Below, piece after piece: positions 23,977-30,937 of a stretch of 64,000 nt of DNA (its first letter is position 1; every line of letters begins with the position of its first letter). Under the pieces are notes generated by a model. That model saw only the letters and a list, made by a program, of their open reading frames with translations. It had not been told where the DNA came from and made no database searches. Source of the DNA: Candidatus Defluviilinea gracilis (GTDB lineage Bacteria > Chloroflexota > Anaerolineae > Anaerolineales > Villigracilaceae); NCBI GenBank assembly GCA_016716235.1, contig JADJWS010000001.1, positions 1,178,001 to 1,242,000 on the forward strand. The letters are read 5' to 3'. The position numbers and the translations under genes are program-made.

Positions 23977-25134
23977 GTGAATCCACAAGATTTCGTCTCC
24001 CCCGCCGCAGGACAGGCAATCCGAAGCCCAAAGGGATATTGGGCATTCATCCCCGCGTCTCTGCCTCCCGCCCTAAACTGGACCGCGGGACTCGTCTCGC
24101 TGGCTGGCGAAGCGGAACGCGCGCTGGCGGAACTTTCGACGGTCGGAAAATCCTTCCCCGCGCCGCACGTGCTGACCAGTTCATTCATCAGGCAGGAAGC
24201 GGTCATGTCCTCGCGCATCGAGGGGACACAAGCCACCTTGGAGGAAATCTATCAATACGAAGCGGGAGTCCCTGCCACACAACCCAAGTCTGATGCGAGA
24301 GAAGTCCATAATTATGTGTCCGCGCTCGATCATGGAATAGCGCGATTGAACACACTGCCCGTCAGCCTGCGATTGATCCGTGAATTGCACGAGCAATTGA
24401 TGAATGGCGTGCGCGGCGACCTGTGGACGCCTGGCGAATTCCGCCGCTCACAAAACTGGATCGGCCCTGCGGGAAGCACGCTTGAGTCTGCTCCTTACGT
24501 GCCGCCTCCTGTGGATGAGATGCTCGAGTCGCTCAATCGACTGGAACGATACATCCACGCGCCTTCGGATATTCCGCCCATCGCGCGGGTTGGGTTGATT
24601 CACTATCAGTTCGAAGCGATTCATCCTTTCCTTGATGGCAATGGGCGCGTGGGGCGACTGCTCATCGTTCTTCTGTTATGCCAATGGGAATTGTTGCCTC
24701 AGCCTTTGCTGTATTTGAGCCATTACTTCGAGAGACATCGAAGCGAGTATTACGCCCGCCTGCTTGGGGTCAGTCAGCAGGGCAAATGGGAGGAATGGCT
24801 CACATTTTTTCTGGTCGGCGTGCGCGACCAATCGCGTGACGCGACCATCCGTATTCAGAGATTGCAAACCTTACGGGAAACATACTATTCGAAATTTGCG
24901 GCTGAACGCAAGACCGCTCAACTCCAACAATTGGTGGATTTTCTCATCGGGCATCCCATTGTCACCATCTCACAAGCGCAGACCGCGTTGAAAGTAAAAG
25001 ATTTCAAAACCGCTCAAAGATATATCGCCAAAATGCAAGAGGCTAAGATATTAACCGAGATCACAGGCAAATCGCGCTATCGGCTGTTCCGCGCGAATGA
25101 ACTATTGAGAGCGATTGAAGAGCCAGTCGGCTGA
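23977..25134 (+). CDS. Fic family AMPylase-type protein (class II) with C-terminal winged helix
   Basis: A 385-residue protein starting at GTG (MNPQDFVSPAAGQ). The inhibitory motif is S78-SRI-E82-G83, so it is class II with the blocking helix at the N-terminus. The Fic motif H216-PFLDGNGRVGR is intact, so transfer of AMP to a protein hydroxyl is expected. The last 80 residues (VTISQAQTALKVKDFKTAQRYIAKMQEAKILTEI) form a winged helix typical of DNA binding. Two identical-size palindromes lie directly upstream, so I infer that the protein binds them and controls its own gene. The target of modification is unknown. Such proteins are often mobile. Confidence 0.93.
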   Translation: MNPQDFVSPAAGQAIRSPKGYWAFIPASLPPALNWTAGLVSLAGEAERALAELSTVGKSFPAPHVLTSSFIRQEAVMSSRIEGTQATLEEIYQYEAGVPATQPKSDAREVHNYVSALDHGIARLNTLPVSLRLIRELHEQLMNGVRGDLWTPGEFRRSQNWIGPAGSTLESAPYVPPPVDEMLESLNRLERYIHAPSDIPPIARVGLIHYQFEAIHPFLDGNGRVGRLLIVLLLCQWELLPQPLLYLSHYFERHRSEYYARLLGVSQQGKWEEWLTFFLVGVRDQSRDATIRIQRLQTLRETYYSKFAAERKTAQLQQLVDFLIGHPIVTISQAQTALKVKDFKTAQRYIAKMQEAKILTEITGKSRYRLFRANELLRAIEEPVG

Positions 25135-25143
25135 GTGTTCGGC

Positions 25144-25171
25144 TTGCCATCTCGCAACTATCCTGTATACT
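25144..25171 (+). promoter_or_regulatory. Promoter of the c-di-AMP receptor genes (duplicated module)
   Basis: TTGCCA (25144-25149), a 16-base spacer, TATACT (25166-25171). It is the second copy of the module at 23421-23453, with 31 of 33 bases identical. Confidence 0.65.
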
Positions 25172-25260
25172 GTTGATATAGAACACCGCCCGCAGGTTTT
25201 TTCGCAGGATCAAGTTGAGTCAACCCAACCTGCGGAACGTTTCAGGATGTGGAGGTCCCC

Positions 25261-25593
25261 ATGAACGACATCAAACATCTCATGCTTGCCGTTGTGCAGG
25301 AACAAGACCACGAAGCTGCCACACGCGCCCTCGAAAAATTGAACGTGCCTGTGGCGTTCTTCGCCAGCGCGGGCGGATTCCTCGGTCGGCGCAACGCGAC
25401 CCTGCTCATCGGTCTGCACAAAGGACGCGAGGAAGAGGCGATCAAAGCGCTCGAGGACTCGTGCCGCCAGCGGATCGAATATCTCACTCTTCCGCTCGAA
25501 GGCTCGCCTCTGCCGATGCCCGCGCCCGTCCCCGTCACCGTCGGCGGCGCGACGATCTTCGCGTTACCTGTGGAACGATTTGAAGAAATATAG
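25261..25593 (+). CDS. darA: Cyclic-di-AMP receptor, DUF970/DarA family (first copy)
   Basis: A 110-residue PII-like protein: 'HLMLAVVQEQDHEAATRALEKLNVPVAFFASAGGFLGRRNATLLIGL' holds the family core (ASxGGFL and NATLLIG). The T of the usual STGGFL is Ala here. Proteins of this family form trimers that bind c-di-AMP. ATG at 25261 follows a GGAGG site; the ATG at 25249 is further from one. It is followed by a second copy after an inverted repeat, giving a tandem pair from one promoter. Confidence 0.9.
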   Translation: MNDIKHLMLAVVQEQDHEAATRALEKLNVPVAFFASAGGFLGRRNATLLIGLHKGREEEAIKALEDSCRQRIEYLTLPLEGSPLPMPAPVPVTVGGATIFALPVERFEEI

Positions 25594-25604
25594 ATGCGTA
25601 GGGC

Positions 25605-25639
25605 GCGTTCTCTAACGCGCCATCGGCGTTAGAGAACGC
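25605..25639. repeat. Inverted repeat between the two receptor genes
   Basis: Perfect 14-bp arms GCGTTCTCTAACGC / GCGTTAGAGAACGC around seven bases. Not followed by a T run, so more likely an mRNA hairpin that tunes the ratio of the two genes than a full terminator. Confidence 0.6.
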
Positions 25640-25665
25640 CGACTATACGCGATAGGAGTTATCCC

Positions 25666-25929
25666 ATGAAAATGATCATCCTCATCATCAAAGACAGCGA
25701 CTCGGACCACGTGACGCAAGCCCTCACCACGGCGGACTATCGCGTCACGCGCGTCGCCTCCACGGGCGGATTCCTCCGCAGTGGAGTCGTCACCCTGCTC
25801 CTCGGCGTGGACGACGACCGTGTCGACTCTGCCATCGCGCTGATCCGCGAGAAGATGGGCAAATCCACATCGGACGAAAAACGCGCCACGTTGTTCGTTG
25901 TCCCTGTAGAGAAGTTCGAGCAGGTATAA
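25666..25929 (+). CDS. darA: Cyclic-di-AMP receptor, DUF970/DarA family (second copy)
   Basis: An 87-residue protein: KMIILIIKDSDSDHVTQALTTADYRVTRVASTGGFLRSGVVTLLLGVDDDRVDSAIALI is very close to the known DarA/PstA c-di-AMP receptors, with the canonical ASTGGFLRSG ligand loop. Shorter than the first copy, which has an extra C-terminal loop rich in Pro. A GGAG-type site precedes it. Two non-identical receptors in tandem may form mixed trimers or bind c-di-AMP with different affinities (inference). Confidence 0.95.
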   Translation: MKMIILIIKDSDSDHVTQALTTADYRVTRVASTGGFLRSGVVTLLLGVDDDRVDSAIALIREKMGKSTSDEKRATLFVVPVEKFEQV

Positions 25930-26013
25930 GAAGTTAAACCTAGCCACAGAGTTCTCAGAGAAAAATCTCAAATTCCCTGCGCGCTCTGTGGCTAATCCAT
26001 GTTGAGGTTATCT

Positions 26014-27258
26014 ATGAATAAACGCATACGCATTTTCACCGCGATCATCATTCTCGTATTATCCATCCTCGCGTGCGGAGTCCCCTCGAACGGCGCAGAC
26101 AGCCCCCCGTCCGCGACGGAACCGCCTTCATCGAGCGATCAAGTCGCCACCGTAGTCGCATCCACCATGCAGGCGTTGACTCCCGTGTCTCCCGATTCTC
26201 CAACGCCGCAACCAGCAGGCTTACTTCCACACTCGCTTTATTTCGTCAACAATGACAACGCGGGCATCGCGCAAGTCTTTCGACTCGAAACCGACGGAAA
26301 GACAACCACGCAGATCACGTTCGAGCCGAGCGCCGTCGGTCATTATGACGTCTCTCGTATAGACGGAAGCGTTGTGTATGTGTCGAACAATCAATTACTG
26401 CTCATCAATGCCGATGGTTCAGGCCGGCGTGTGCTGGTAGATGGCGGACCCGTGGACCCGGATTACCGATATGCCGAGGGAATCAACAACCCCGCCTTTT
26501 CACCGGACGGGCAGACGATTGCCTTCGGGCATAGAGGCTTGGTTCTATATGCGGTGTCAACGGGCGTTTCCAATATGGTGTTGGAAAACGTGACCGGCGA
26601 CATCAGCGGCGGTCTTGGACCCGGTCAAATGTACGTCCCGCAACGATACTCACCCGATGGAATGATGATCCTCATTACAGTCGCCATTCCAAACAGCGAC
26701 GGCGTCTCGTCTGGAATCTATTACCCTGCCGCAGATTTGCTCCTGCCTGTGAATGGTGAAGACGGCGCGGCAGTCTGCTGTGGCGAACAAGGCTGGGCTT
26801 GGGATAGTTCGGCGTTATATGCGGGCGTCTCGTCTGTTGGGATGTTTGGCTCCGGTCTGTGGCGGATAGACGCGTCCAGCGGGAATATGATCACCCTTCT
26901 GCCTACCGAATCGGGCGGCAGTTATAACCTCGCTTCGAATCCGTATCTCGCGCCCGACGGTCAACTGTATTACTTTTTTGCCAATGCGCCTGCAACCGAG
27001 GAGTTCGTCAGCCGCGCGCCGTTGCAAATTGTCCGCTCGGCTCCCGATGGCGTAACGGGCAGAACGGTCTTATTGCCCGAAACCTTTGAACTCATGAACG
27101 AAGCCCTCTGGGCGCCCGACGCCAGTTTTGTCATCGCGGCAATCGCGCCCTCCGATCAAATTTATCAAGGCGGCGCGCTCGAACTTTTTTACACGCACGC
27201 CGAAGCGGGCTTCCTCACGCTCGCGCCGTTCGGTCAGCAACTCAAATGGGGTCCGTAA
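26014..27258 (+). CDS. Lipoprotein with WD40/TolB-like beta-propeller
   Basis: A 414-residue protein starting MNKRIRIFTAIIILVLSILACG, lipidated Cys at about 21. A Ser/Pro/Thr linker (PPSATEPPSS...) precedes repeats of the 'SPDGQTIAFGH', 'YSPDGMMILITV', 'LAPDGQLYYF' type, as in TolB-like propellers. It would sit outside the cell bound to the membrane and bind protein or carbohydrate. Its last 13 bases overlap the start of the ROK kinase. Confidence 0.8.
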   Translation: MNKRIRIFTAIIILVLSILACGVPSNGADSPPSATEPPSSSDQVATVVASTMQALTPVSPDSPTPQPAGLLPHSLYFVNNDNAGIAQVFRLETDGKTTTQITFEPSAVGHYDVSRIDGSVVYVSNNQLLLINADGSGRRVLVDGGPVDPDYRYAEGINNPAFSPDGQTIAFGHRGLVLYAVSTGVSNMVLENVTGDISGGLGPGQMYVPQRYSPDGMMILITVAIPNSDGVSSGIYYPAADLLLPVNGEDGAAVCCGEQGWAWDSSALYAGVSSVGMFGSGLWRIDASSGNMITLLPTESGGSYNLASNPYLAPDGQLYYFFANAPATEEFVSRAPLQIVRSAPDGVTGRTVLLPETFELMNEALWAPDASFVIAAIAPSDQIYQGGALELFYTHAEAGFLTLAPFGQQLKWGP

Positions 27259-28142
27259 AACTTTTCGGCGGCATCGAGGGCGGCGGCACAAAATTCAACT
27301 GCGTCGTGGGAACCTCTCCCGACGACATTCGCCGCGAGGAGCGCTTCGCCACCACAACCCCAGACGCAACGCTGGATAAAGCGATTCGATTCTTCCAACA
27401 AGCCGAAGCGGATTTTGGCAGACTCTCTTCATTGGGGATTGCGTGCTTCGGTCCTGCCGACGTTCAGCCTGCCTCGCCCACCTTCGGCTTTATCCTCCCG
27501 ACGACAAAACCCCACTGGTCGAATTTCAACGTAGTCGGCAAGATACGATCCGCATTCGACATTCCCATCGCCTTCGACACCGACGTCAACGGCGCGGCAT
27601 TCGGCGAGTGGACATGGGGCGCCGCGCAAGGCTTGGACACGTTCATCTACTTGACGATTGGCACAGGCATCGGCGGAGGCGGACTCGTCAACGGCAAACT
27701 CCTGCACGGACTCCTCCACCCCGAAATGGGACACATCCGCATCCCGCATGACAAATCGCGTGATCCGTTTGAGGGAATCTGTCCGTTTCACAAAGATTGT
27801 TTCGAGGGGCTGGCGTCGGGTCCCGCCATCGAAAAACGTTGGGGTCAAAAAGGCGAAACGCTCCCGCCTGAACATCCCGCTTGGGATCTGGAAGCGCGCT
27901 ACATCGCGCTGGCTCTCGCAAATTTCATCGTGACTCTTTCTCCTCAACGCATCATCATCGGCGGCGGAGTTTCAGGGCAAAAGTTTCTATTCCCCATGAT
28001 CCGCGATCAGGTGAAAACAATCTTGAACAAATATGTACAATCATCGGCAGTCGCGGAAAATATTGACGCGTACATCGTCCCACCCGCGCTGGGGACTCGT
28101 TCGGGAGTGTTAGGCGCGATCGCGTTGGCGCAAAAGGCATGA
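27246..28142 (+). CDS. ROK family sugar kinase (fructokinase type)
   Basis: A 298-residue kinase. The ATP-binding GGIEGGGTKFNCVVG is at the N-terminus, D of DTDVNGAAFGE is the catalytic base, and IGTGIGGGGLVNGKLLHGLLHPEMGH follows. The zinc-site block HPEMGHIRIPHD...GICPFHKDCFEGLASGPA matches bacterial fructokinases of the ROK family (GmuE/ScrK-like). It would phosphorylate a hexose, probably fructose; the substrate is inferred. Overlaps the propeller lipoprotein by 13 bases, so they are co-transcribed. Confidence 0.92.
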   Translation: MGSVKLFGGIEGGGTKFNCVVGTSPDDIRREERFATTTPDATLDKAIRFFQQAEADFGRLSSLGIACFGPADVQPASPTFGFILPTTKPHWSNFNVVGKIRSAFDIPIAFDTDVNGAAFGEWTWGAAQGLDTFIYLTIGTGIGGGGLVNGKLLHGLLHPEMGHIRIPHDKSRDPFEGICPFHKDCFEGLASGPAIEKRWGQKGETLPPEHPAWDLEARYIALALANFIVTLSPQRIIIGGGVSGQKFLFPMIRDQVKTILNKYVQSSAVAENIDAYIVPPALGTRSGVLGAIALAQKA

Positions 28143-28147
28143 ACAAG

Positions 28148-28184
28148 AAACCTTGCGAAGGTTCACAACCTTCGCAAGGTTTTC
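28148..28184. terminator. Bidirectional terminator between the ROK kinase and HEPN genes
   Basis: Perfect 16-bp stem AAACCTTGCGAAGGTT / AACCTTCGCAAGGTTT around CAC, with T- and A-rich flanks, between convergent genes. Confidence 0.85.
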
Positions 28185-28188
28185 TTCA

Positions 28189-28596
28189 TTATGGAGCGCT
28201 AACTTCAGCAGGCAATAGCGAACAAACAAATTGATAGAATTCGCTCGCCGCTTTATATGCCTTTTGATATTCCTCCTCAGTTGGCTCCAGAGTTTCCCCA
28301 GGATAGCGATACGCTGTCGCGTATGGTGAGACTTGTTCAGCAACATCGAACCACGAAGTGAACTTTGGCTCCACTTCTGATGCCATCGTTACCAGTAAGC
28401 GCAAATCATGTGTCTTTTCAAAAGAGAGGTCGTGGTAAACAAGCCAGCCTTTGATGACCTTCTCCGCTGTTTGCTGGCAATGATAGATTGCCGTATCTAA
28501 ATAGGAGTCTTTGCCGCGCGCAAGTTTTTTCGCGGACAGCAGATCGCGCCGCGCTTTCATCACCCATTTACGCGTGAGTGTGCGTTTCGCGTCCAT
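28189..28596 (-). CDS. HEPN domain protein (second HEPN/MNT pair)
   Basis: A 135-residue protein with the HEPN first helix (RKWVMKARRDLLSAKKLARG), the YHCQQTAEKVIKGWLVYHD helix and FEKTHDLRLLV. Unlike the HEPN at the left edge, the Arg of the Rx4-6H RNase motif is not at the usual place (LSFEKTH, with Ser where Arg is expected), so RNase activity is in doubt. The gene overlaps the MNT gene by 29 bases. The pair would be a HEPN/MNT module, with this one perhaps working as the target of nucleotidylation only. Confidence 0.9.
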   Translation of the reverse strand: MDAKRTLTRKWVMKARRDLLSAKKLARGKDSYLDTAIYHCQQTAEKVIKGWLVYHDLSFEKTHDLRLLVTMASEVEPKFTSWFDVAEQVSPYATAYRYPGETLEPTEEEYQKAYKAASEFYQFVCSLLPAEVSAP

Positions 28597-28933
28597 ACAG
28601 CAGTTTGCCTTCGCGCGTAATTTGCGCTTCTAACGAAGCCTTCACCGAAACAAATCGTTCGAATTCACTCCGCGTTTTCACCAACACATCCACAGGCGCC
28701 TTCACGCCCCGTAAGCTTCGCTGTGCCCGCACCGCCCGCTGGATGGGTTTTTGGCGGCTATTCTTTACGATCACAAGCAGATCCATGTCGCTACCCGATC
28801 GAGGTTCGCCCCAAGCGTGTGAACCAAAGAGGTAAATGGTTTCAGGTTGAAACTCATTCACCAAACGTTCCACCACTTCTTTTCGCAAAGCAACAGGTAT
28901 CTTTTTCATGTTTTTTGAAATTATAGCACGCAA
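28568..28933 (-). CDS. mntA: MNT-type nucleotidyltransferase
   Basis: A 121-residue minimal nucleotidyltransferase. IYLFGSHAWGEPRSGSDMDLLVIV is the complete GSx10DxD motif that binds metal and nucleotide. MNT antitoxins of HEPN/MNT pairs transfer AMP to a Tyr of the HEPN protein; this is known for the family and inferred here. Its C-terminal end overlaps the start of the HEPN gene, as usual. Confidence 0.93.
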   Translation of the reverse strand: MRAIISKNMKKIPVALRKEVVERLVNEFQPETIYLFGSHAWGEPRSGSDMDLLVIVKNSRQKPIQRAVRAQRSLRGVKAPVDVLVKTRSEFERFVSVKASLEAQITREGKLLYGRETHTHA

Positions 28934-28956
28934 GGATATCCCGTAGTATAGATCAT

Positions 28957-28977
28957 CCCGCAGTTCAACTGCGGGAC
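28957..28977. repeat. Palindrome with GCAGTTCAACTGC core
   Basis: TCCCGCAGTT and AACTGCGGGA around one base, between the MNT and panC genes. Other palindromes with the same or a very close core lie at 53296-53326, 54170-54200 and (variant) 49424-49454. Confidence 0.75.
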
Positions 28978-28987
28978 AACATAACTT

Positions 28988-29818
28988 TCATCCTAACACA
29001 AAATTATCAATCAACCTTGTCTTGCCAATGAAGACTGCCATCGAGAGCAATGTCTTTCCTCGAATCACATCCAACTCTTCGAGCAAGTCGTAATCGGCGC
29101 AGGAGATGTATTGTGGTTCAGCCAGCGGCTCGCTCGCCAACACCTCTTTCATCTTTCCTCTTACTTTCTCTGCATCCCTCTCGCCTGCCTCATACAGTTC
29201 CTTCGCCGCGCTCAACGAACGGAATAACACCGTCGCGGCTTTGCGTTGGTCGGCGCCCAAGTACACGTTGCGGCTCGACATCGCCAAGCCGTCAGGTTCG
29301 CGCGTCGTTGGGCAAACGATAATCTCGACGGGGAAATTCAGATCGCGCACCATTCGGCGGATGACGGCAACTTGTTGCGCGTCCTTTTGACCGAAGTATG
29401 CCTTGTGCGGCTGGACGGCGTTGAACAACTTAGCCACAACGGTTGTCACACCTTTGAAGTGACCTGGTCGCATCGCCCCTTCGAGCGGACGGGTCATCGC
29501 TTCGACCTCCACCCACGTCTGGAAGCCCGTAGGATACATGCTCTCCGCTGACGGAGTCCACACAAGGTCGGTGAACGGCTCGATCAGGTGTAAATCACGC
29601 TCTAAATCACGGGGATACTTGGCGAGGTCTTCCTTCGGTCCGAACTGAGTCGGGTTGACGAAGATGGAGACCACGACGCGCTGGCACTCGTCCCTTGCGC
29701 GGCGGATGAGCGAGAGATGCCCGTCGTGGAGGAATCCCATCGTAGGGACCAGACCAACCGTCCCGTCGAAAGAGAGGCGGGTTTCCCTTAGTTCATCCAG
29801 TGTAGAGACTGTTCGCAT
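28988..29818 (-). CDS. panC: Pantothenate synthetase
   Basis: A 276-residue enzyme joining pantoate and beta-alanine with ATP. The nucleotide site PTMGFLHDGHLSLI, FVNPTQFGPKEDLAKYPRDLERD, the FGQKDAQQVAVIRRMVRDLNFPVEI block and REPDGLAMSSRN are all intact. Length is normal for bacterial PanC. panB and panD are not near, so the gene stands alone. It is divergent from the 68-residue conserved gene, with a shared 77-base gap. Confidence 0.97.
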   Translation of the reverse strand: MRTVSTLDELRETRLSFDGTVGLVPTMGFLHDGHLSLIRRARDECQRVVVSIFVNPTQFGPKEDLAKYPRDLERDLHLIEPFTDLVWTPSAESMYPTGFQTWVEVEAMTRPLEGAMRPGHFKGVTTVVAKLFNAVQPHKAYFGQKDAQQVAVIRRMVRDLNFPVEIIVCPTTREPDGLAMSSRNVYLGADQRKAATVLFRSLSAAKELYEAGERDAEKVRGKMKEVLASEPLAEPQYISCADYDLLEELDVIRGKTLLSMAVFIGKTRLIDNFVLG

Positions 29819-29835
29819 ATCCGTAACTTCCCTTG

Positions 29836-29865
29836 TTGACAGGAGTAGAAAATCTGTGCTAAACT
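29836..29865 (+). promoter_or_regulatory. Promoter of the 68-residue conserved gene
   Basis: TTGACA (29836-29841), an 18-base spacer and TAAACT (29860-29865), followed by an AAAGGAGA ribosome site and ATG at 29896. Confidence 0.7.
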
Positions 29866-29895
29866 TAGCCTACAAATCAGTCAAAGGAGACTCAA

Positions 29896-30102
29896 ATGGC
29901 TTTTTCATACACCAACTCAAAAGGCAATACCTACTTCCTGCACACCAAGAAGTCGCTGACTTCGACAGGCAAGGAACGCACCCTCTTCTACTTCTCGAAG
30001 GAATTGAAGGAAGCCGAAGCGCTCGACGCCGTTCCCGCAGGCTACACCGTCGCTGAGATGAAGACGGGCATGCTCGTCCTCAAGAAGGCAACCGCCAGCT
30101 AG
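29896..30102 (+). CDS. Small conserved protein, unknown function
   Basis: A 68-residue protein: MAFSYTNSKGNTYFLHTKKSLTSTGKERTLFYFSKELKE...LDAVPAGYTVAEMKTGMLVLKK. This compact beta-rich pattern recurs in many bacteria without a known role. A consensus promoter and a strong ribosome site predict high expression. No close partner; ssb follows after a 100-base gap. Confidence 0.8.
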   Translation: MAFSYTNSKGNTYFLHTKKSLTSTGKERTLFYFSKELKEAEALDAVPAGYTVAEMKTGMLVLKKATAS

Positions 30103-30203
30103 GAAGACGCAGGGTTCATCGAAGTATAACCCTGTTTATTCAACGCTCAGCCCGCGGGGTTGGGCGCACAACCAAATACTTTTAGATAAAAAAGGAGACT
30201 AAC

Positions 30204-30269
30204 ATGACACGCACACAAGCATCTAAAAGACCTACCACACAGAAAGTGAGGGAGACATGCCAGCGCTAA
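30204..30269 (+). CDS. 21-residue upstream ORF overlapping ssb
   Basis: MTRTQASKRPTTQKVRETCQR, with a strong AAAAAGGAGA site eight bases ahead. It overlaps the first 13 bases of ssb in another frame. The only other ribosome site for ssb is the weaker GAGGGAG inside this ORF. It could couple ssb translation to that of the leader or be the ghost of a mis-called start. It is basic and has no recognised family. Confidence 0.45.
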   Translation: MTRTQASKRPTTQKVRETCQR

Positions 30270-30640
30270 ACCGAGTTCAGTTGATTGGCAACCTGGGGAA
30301 GGATCCCGAAAGCAAGTTCACCCCTACGGGGAAGAAAGTGGCTCATTTCAGCATCGCCGTCAATAACCGCTGGAAAGGCAAGGATGGCGAGAGCAAGGAA
30401 TACACGGAATGGGTCAACGTGGAAGCATGGGGACGGCTCGGCGAGATCTGCCAGCAATACCTGAAGAAGGGAAGTCTCGTCTACATTGAAGGTCGCTTGA
30501 AGACCGACAAGTACGAAGACAAAGGCGAGACCAAGTACTTCACCAAGGTGGTTGCGCTCACGATGCAGATGCTCGACCGTAAACCCAGCGATGAACCCGT
30601 AATGACGGTGGAAGAAGAAGCCGCAGATTACGAGGCGTAA
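30257..30640 (+). CDS. ssb: Single-stranded DNA-binding protein
   Basis: A 127-residue OB-fold protein: ALNRVQLIGNLGKDPESKFTPTGKKVAHFSIAVNN, WVNVEAWGRLGEICQQYLKKGSLVYIEGRLKTDKYEDKGE. It binds single-stranded DNA during replication and repair. The tail is short and acidic (VEEEAADYEA) and lacks the DDDIPF-type tip of E. coli SSB. It may be a second, minor SSB, as none of the usual neighbours (rpsF, rpsR) are here. Its end is copied at 33921. Confidence 0.96.
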   Translation: MPALNRVQLIGNLGKDPESKFTPTGKKVAHFSIAVNNRWKGKDGESKEYTEWVNVEAWGRLGEICQQYLKKGSLVYIEGRLKTDKYEDKGETKYFTKVVALTMQMLDRKPSDEPVMTVEEEAADYEA

Positions 30641-30684
30641 AACAAGAATTGACGACCTGAAAGGGTCGTCAATTTTTTTAACCG
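30620..30684 (+). repeat. 65-bp direct repeat, copy 1 (ssb end plus terminator)
   Basis: The last bases of ssb, its stop, and the terminator up to 'aaccg'. Copy 2 is at 33921-33984 with two substitutions and one base fewer in the T run. Confidence 0.9.
30648..30679 (+). terminator. Terminator of ssb
   Basis: Stem TTGACGACC / GGTCGTCAA with a six-base loop and a run of seven T. Confidence 0.9.
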
Positions 30685-30753
30685 CTAAGCGCGCTAAGAA
30701 CGCAAAGTTTAAAAGATTTCGGTTCTACCGTTTATAACGGGATAACTCTTTTC

Positions 30754-30842
30754 AAACACAAAGGACACGACGGTCACAAAGGAAAAACCTGTGAAATCAA
30801 GGCTCTTTCCCCCCTTTGTGTACTTGGTGTCCTTCGTGTTAA
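30754..30842. repeat. Dispersed 'acacaaaggacacga' repeat, copy 2
   Basis: Same family as 6099-6158: 'acacaaaggacacga' and 'ttggtgtccttcgtgtt' at the two ends of an imperfect inverted repeat. It fills most of the gap between the ssb terminator and the end of the RTX-like gene. Non-coding. Confidence 0.7.
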
Positions 30843-30937
30843 GGCTCTTTCCCGTTAATTACGGGAGAGCCAAGATTTCTTAGGGCGCCTTGCGCTCTTC
30901 GCGGTTCAATGGTTTTCTTTATTTCTTCGCCTTCGAC

